Shown piece by piece: positions 12,553 through 15,069 of a DNA stretch of 15,069 nt. Source of the stretch: Candidatus Heimdallarchaeota archaeon (GTDB lineage Archaea > Asgardarchaeota > Heimdallarchaeia > JABLTI01); assembly GCA_030602675.1 (NCBI GenBank), contig JAUVZH010000025.1, forward strand, positions 1-15,069, read 5' to 3'. Position numbers and translations under genes: made by a program. The notes beneath the pieces were generated by a model. The model did not search any database. It was not told the origin of the DNA and saw nothing but the letters and a program-made list of their open reading frames with translations. Position 1 is the stretch's first letter; every line of letters starts with the position of its first letter.

Positions 12553-14403
12553 TTATTTCTGATTTGCGTAAATGGTTTCTCCTTTATTCATCACTTTTAT
12601 TATTTCTTTAGCAATAGAAGTAGAGCGTTCTATCTTAATTTCTCCTTTTTTACCAATAGAACCAGTGAATAAAATTTTGTCAGTAGTATTAACCTCAATG
12701 CTCAATCCTCTTTGATATTCTGGGAAACTTAAAACAACATGCGTTTTCGTAAATCTTACATCGATTGGAATCTGTCCCTCAATAATTGATTGATCTTGTG
12801 CATCTTGAAAGGCAAATGAATCTCTCTCTATTGATTTAACATCAATTCTATAACCAGTTTTCTTTTCTAATTCAGAAATGTTTTTTCCCTTACGACCAAT
12901 AATTAATGGAACATCATCAGCTGGTACTTCAACTCTAATTGATTTCTTTCCAATTTTAGTAATTTTAATTTGACTACCATTAATCTGTCGTCGAATTAGT
13001 TTTTCGATTTGCCTCCTTTCATGGGGAGGTAGTGGTTGATAATGTGTAGTACTTGTTCTATCAACCGGAATAACTGATACTTGTTCACCAAAAACAAAAA
13101 TATCATATTTGAGTTTGTGTGTTTCAAAATCTCTAACTTCAATAACAGGTCGAGCTAAATCCCTTTCTTGCATACCAGAAGGAACTTTTACAGTTATTCT
13201 CAACTCAAGAACATCGCCAATTTGTCCTTTATCAATGAAGATAACAGTATCTAGAATACTTGGGATCATACCCAAATCTATTCGACCAATAAACCGTTGG
13301 ATAGCTTCAATTGCTGTTGTTGAATGAATAACACCAACCAACCCTATACCAGAAAGACGCATGTCAGAAAAAGCTTCGAAGTCTTCCGTCTTTCTTAATT
13401 CATCAAAAATAACAAAATCAGGTCTCATCAACAACATAATATCAGCTGTTTTCCTGAAATCTCCTCCAAGTCCAGTATACTGAGACACTTCGGGACCAAC
13501 CTGTAAATCTCGAGGTTTTTCAACAGTTTTAACAGTCTTGTTTAGAGACGCATAAAATTCAGCTACTGCTTGTGCAAAAGTTGACTTTCCAGCACCGGGA
13601 GAACCAGCTATTAGTATACCTTCTGCTCGTCCCTGCAATCTTTGTAATAAGTTATCTGATATGTTATAATCTTCAAATGAAAGTTTGGTTATTGGTTTAA
13701 CAGCAGTAATCTCAAGAGCATCTGAAAATGGAGGTAGAGCTATTACGACTCTCATAGATTCTAATTGTATAACTTTTACTCCTGGCTCATCCATTTCAAT
13801 AAAGGAATCAGGAGTTGAACGAGCAATAGATAAAATATCAGTAATCAACTCGTCAATTTCCTCATGAGTTATTGTTTGTTCAGCAAGCTTAACAAGTTGC
13901 CAATCACCAGGTTTTCCTTTCTTTGCTAATGGTCTAACATTCTCTCTAATATGTACAGACATAGTTTGCTCATCAAAATAATCGTAAATCCTTTTCAAAG
14001 GTTTCTTTCTAGGTGGATGTTTAAGATATTCAACATCAATCCCTTCAATTTCACACATAGAAACTAAAATTTTATCACTGGTAAAAATAACTGCTTTGTG
14101 TTCTCTAGCAATATCTCTTATTTTAGCATCTAATTCGCCAGAAGAGGCTAATCTAATTTCATCTAATTTTGGTCTTTCTCCAGCTAACGTGATAGTAATG
14201 CCATGGTGCTTACACTCAAACCTAAGATTCTTTAATTCATCTAACCCTTCAAATCCTTTTGAACGTTGATTATTAGCCATATTTTCGATTTCACTAATAA
14301 CAATTCGAGGTAGAATAATTTCCTCTACTTTATCTTTTAGGCTTAAGATTTCCTCTACTATCATCTTAGAGATAATTACACTAGTATCTGGGACGATTTT
14401 CAA
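12553..14403 (-). CDS. PIN domain - RecA/VirB11-type ATPase - KH domain protein (PINA / COG1855 type)
   Basis: This 616-residue protein has three parts. The PIN nuclease-like domain (1-125) has all expected acidic residues: Asp6 in PDTSV, Glu38/Glu40 in ISEIE, Asp92 in GELDAKI and Asp110 in TSDK. The ATPase (about 230-410) is of the PilT/VirB11 kind, with Walker A GSPGAGKST (267-275), Walker B DFVIFDE (329-335) and His360 in VIHST. The KH domain (about 485-530) has the GRKG loop at 503-506. This order is typical of a family found in nearly all archaea. In Sulfolobus the member PINA is a hexameric ATPase that moves Holliday junctions. A role in DNA recombination or repair is therefore more likely than pilus assembly, despite the PilT-like label. 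TTG 14403 is the start, with GGATGTGA 7 bases upstream. Confidence 0.92.
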   Translation of the reverse strand: MKIVPDTSVIISKMIVEEILSLKDKVEEIILPRIVISEIENMANNQRSKGFEGLDELKNLRFECKHHGITITLAGERPKLDEIRLASSGELDAKIRDIAREHKAVIFTSDKILVSMCEIEGIDVEYLKHPPRKKPLKRIYDYFDEQTMSVHIRENVRPLAKKGKPGDWQLVKLAEQTITHEEIDELITDILSIARSTPDSFIEMDEPGVKVIQLESMRVVIALPPFSDALEITAVKPITKLSFEDYNISDNLLQRLQGRAEGILIAGSPGAGKSTFAQAVAEFYASLNKTVKTVEKPRDLQVGPEVSQYTGLGGDFRKTADIMLLMRPDFVIFDELRKTEDFEAFSDMRLSGIGLVGVIHSTTAIEAIQRFIGRIDLGMIPSILDTVIFIDKGQIGDVLELRITVKVPSGMQERDLARPVIEVRDFETHKLKYDIFVFGEQVSVIPVDRTSTTHYQPLPPHERRQIEKLIRRQINGSQIKITKIGKKSIRVEVPADDVPLIIGRKGKNISELEKKTGYRIDVKSIERDSFAFQDAQDQSIIEGQIPIDVRFTKTHVVLSFPEYQRGLSIEVNTTDKILFTGSIGKKGEIKIERSTSIAKEIIKVMNKGETIYANQK

Positions 14404-14657
14404 TTATTATTCACATCCAATATAAATTGTTGTTAGGTGGAGAAATGTTTAGTATTCCCGCAATTGAATTATTAATGATTTATTCTTATGATAATTGCTA
14501 GATTTTTATATATCTAAATCTTTTTTCTTAAGAATAAATTATAATCATAATATTCGGTTCAAAAATCTTGTTTTAATTTTCATTTTGAATCAAATACATA
14601 AACATTTAATTCAAAATATCAATAATTGAGTTAGACAATCTTTTTGGTAGATAGATA
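14404..14657. promoter_or_regulatory. AT-rich divergent intergenic region with inverted repeats
   Basis: This 254-base region separates the PIN-ATPase gene (minus) from a membrane-protein gene (plus). It holds an 11-base perfect inverted repeat (14478-14488 against 14529-14539) and a palindrome TTCTTAAGAA (14525-14534). A 9-base inverted repeat (14582-14590 against 14609-14617) and a TATA-like TTTTTATATA near 14503 are also present. The composition is nearly all A and T, so some of this may be chance. No RNA gene is recognised. Confidence 0.4.
14411..14418 (-). promoter_or_regulatory. Ribosome binding site supporting the TTG start of the PIN-ATPase gene
   Basis: The minus strand reads GGATGTGA, one mismatch from GGAGGTGA, 7 bases before TTG 14403. 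Confidence 0.55.
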
Positions 14658-15069
14658 ATGGTTTCATTCAATTTCTCGGAAGAAGAAATAATTTCGCAAA
14701 ATGCAGAAGATATCGAGGAAGGTGAAATAGATCTTTCTTCTCTATCAAGTGAAGAAAAAGATGCTTTAATATTAGAAATGCAAACAGCTGAAATTATGGA
14801 AGAACAAAGGAAGTTGAAAAAGAGGAGCAACCAGTAAAGAGGAAAAAGAAGCGCAAGAAAAAAACACCAAAAAATGTTAATCCTGTTCCTGGTTTTGGTT
14901 GGGTAGTAATTAAAATGAGTGCTGCAATGACATTCAGTATGGTTTTTGTTTTTCTAGGACCTATTCTATTCTTCATGGCATTATTCAAAGGATATGGACT
15001 ACCAAGAGCGTATGATTGGAAAGAGCTCGTGTTTGGTATAATTGGTATAGGATTAATAGTAGCTTCATG
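14658..15069 (+). CDS. Membrane protein, 3' end beyond the window, frame broken at an A5 run
   Basis: ATG 14658 opens a 59-codon frame that is acidic (SEEEIISQNAEDIEEGEIDL) and stops at 14835-14837. The frame one base back (-1) is open from 14792 to the window end. It reads a Lys/Arg-rich stretch (KRKKKRKKKTPK), then NPVPGFGWVV and two hydrophobic segments (about MTFSMVFVFLGPILFFMAL and KELVFGIIGIGLIVAS), but has no start codon before ATG 14915. Joining the frames at AAA AAG (14817-14822) gives one sensible protein: acidic tail, basic hinge and two or more membrane helices. One extra A in the A5 run 14817-14821 would do this. A base-call error is most likely; a true mutation or programmed -1 slippage are alternatives. 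The family is not recognised. Confidence 0.55.

Noticed and set aside
12553..14403. Motor ATPase for the pilin locus
   Set aside because: Although PilT/VirB11-like in its ATPase core, the PIN and KH domains mark it as the PINA family, far from the pilin genes and tied to DNA recombination.
14606..14988. Two minus-strand open frames (74 and 64 codons) at the right end
   Set aside because: They are antisense to the acidic/basic membrane-protein gene and overlap each other. The plus-strand reading gives a coherent acidic tail, basic hinge and membrane helices.
1..15069. CRISPR arrays, tRNA/rRNA genes, insertion sequences or attachment sites
   Set aside because: No regularly spaced direct repeats, no cloverleaf-like T-loop (GGTTCRAAT) with acceptor pairing, and no transposase motifs or flanking direct repeats were seen on either strand.

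Overview
The window is strongly AT-rich (about two thirds A+T by eye) and comes from an archaeon. The evidence is a truncated EF-2-like translocase, an archaeal tRNA-splicing endonuclease, a PIN-ATPase-KH protein of the archaeal PINA type, a FlaJ/TadC-like pilus platform protein with class III (KG|Q) prepilins, an archaeal LplB, and Shine-Dalgarno motifs matching AGGTGA. Start codons are often TTG or GTG. Low GC, a second-type EF-2 without the diphthamide loop, a bacterial-type UvrB and a Urm1-like protein together suggest an Asgard-type lineage (Heimdall- or Loki-like). That placement is inference, since no marker here settles it.

Layout: 1-534 is the 3' end of a pyroglutamyl peptidase gene. 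It converges on a minus-strand operon of three prepilin-like genes (2802 down to 565). A roughly 260-bp divergent promoter region follows. The plus-strand pair then begins: a single-domain T2SSF/FlaJ-TadC membrane protein and a coiled-coil protein, ending in a hairpin and T-rich terminator. Next comes a probable three-gene run: stand-alone LplB, a Urm1/MoaD-like beta-grasp protein ending in GG, and the EF-2 paralog. An uncharacterised helical-repeat gene (7300-7947) converges on a minus-strand PHP-domain phosphoesterase, which is divergent from a dodecin. After a palindrome/T-tract come uvrB, a tRNA-endonuclease subunit and rpiA, all on plus. rpiA converges on the minus-strand PIN-ATPase-KH gene. 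The window ends in the start of a membrane protein whose frame is broken at an A5 run.

How the genes may work together: the prepilins, platform protein and coiled-coil protein look like parts of one surface filament or pseudopilus system whose motor ATPase and prepilin peptidase lie elsewhere. The LplB / Urm1-like / EF-2 group combines lipoyl attachment, sulfur or protein-conjugation chemistry, and translation. UvrB and the PINA-like ATPase are DNA-repair proteins, but not in one operon.

The most notable observations are the EF-2 paralog with its diphthamide loop replaced, an EndA-like protein lacking the catalytic histidine (probably the structural half of a heteromeric enzyme), LplB without an adjacent LplA, and the divergent pilin cluster. 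No CRISPR array, tRNA, rRNA or insertion sequence was found. No gene-free stretch exceeds 300 bases.
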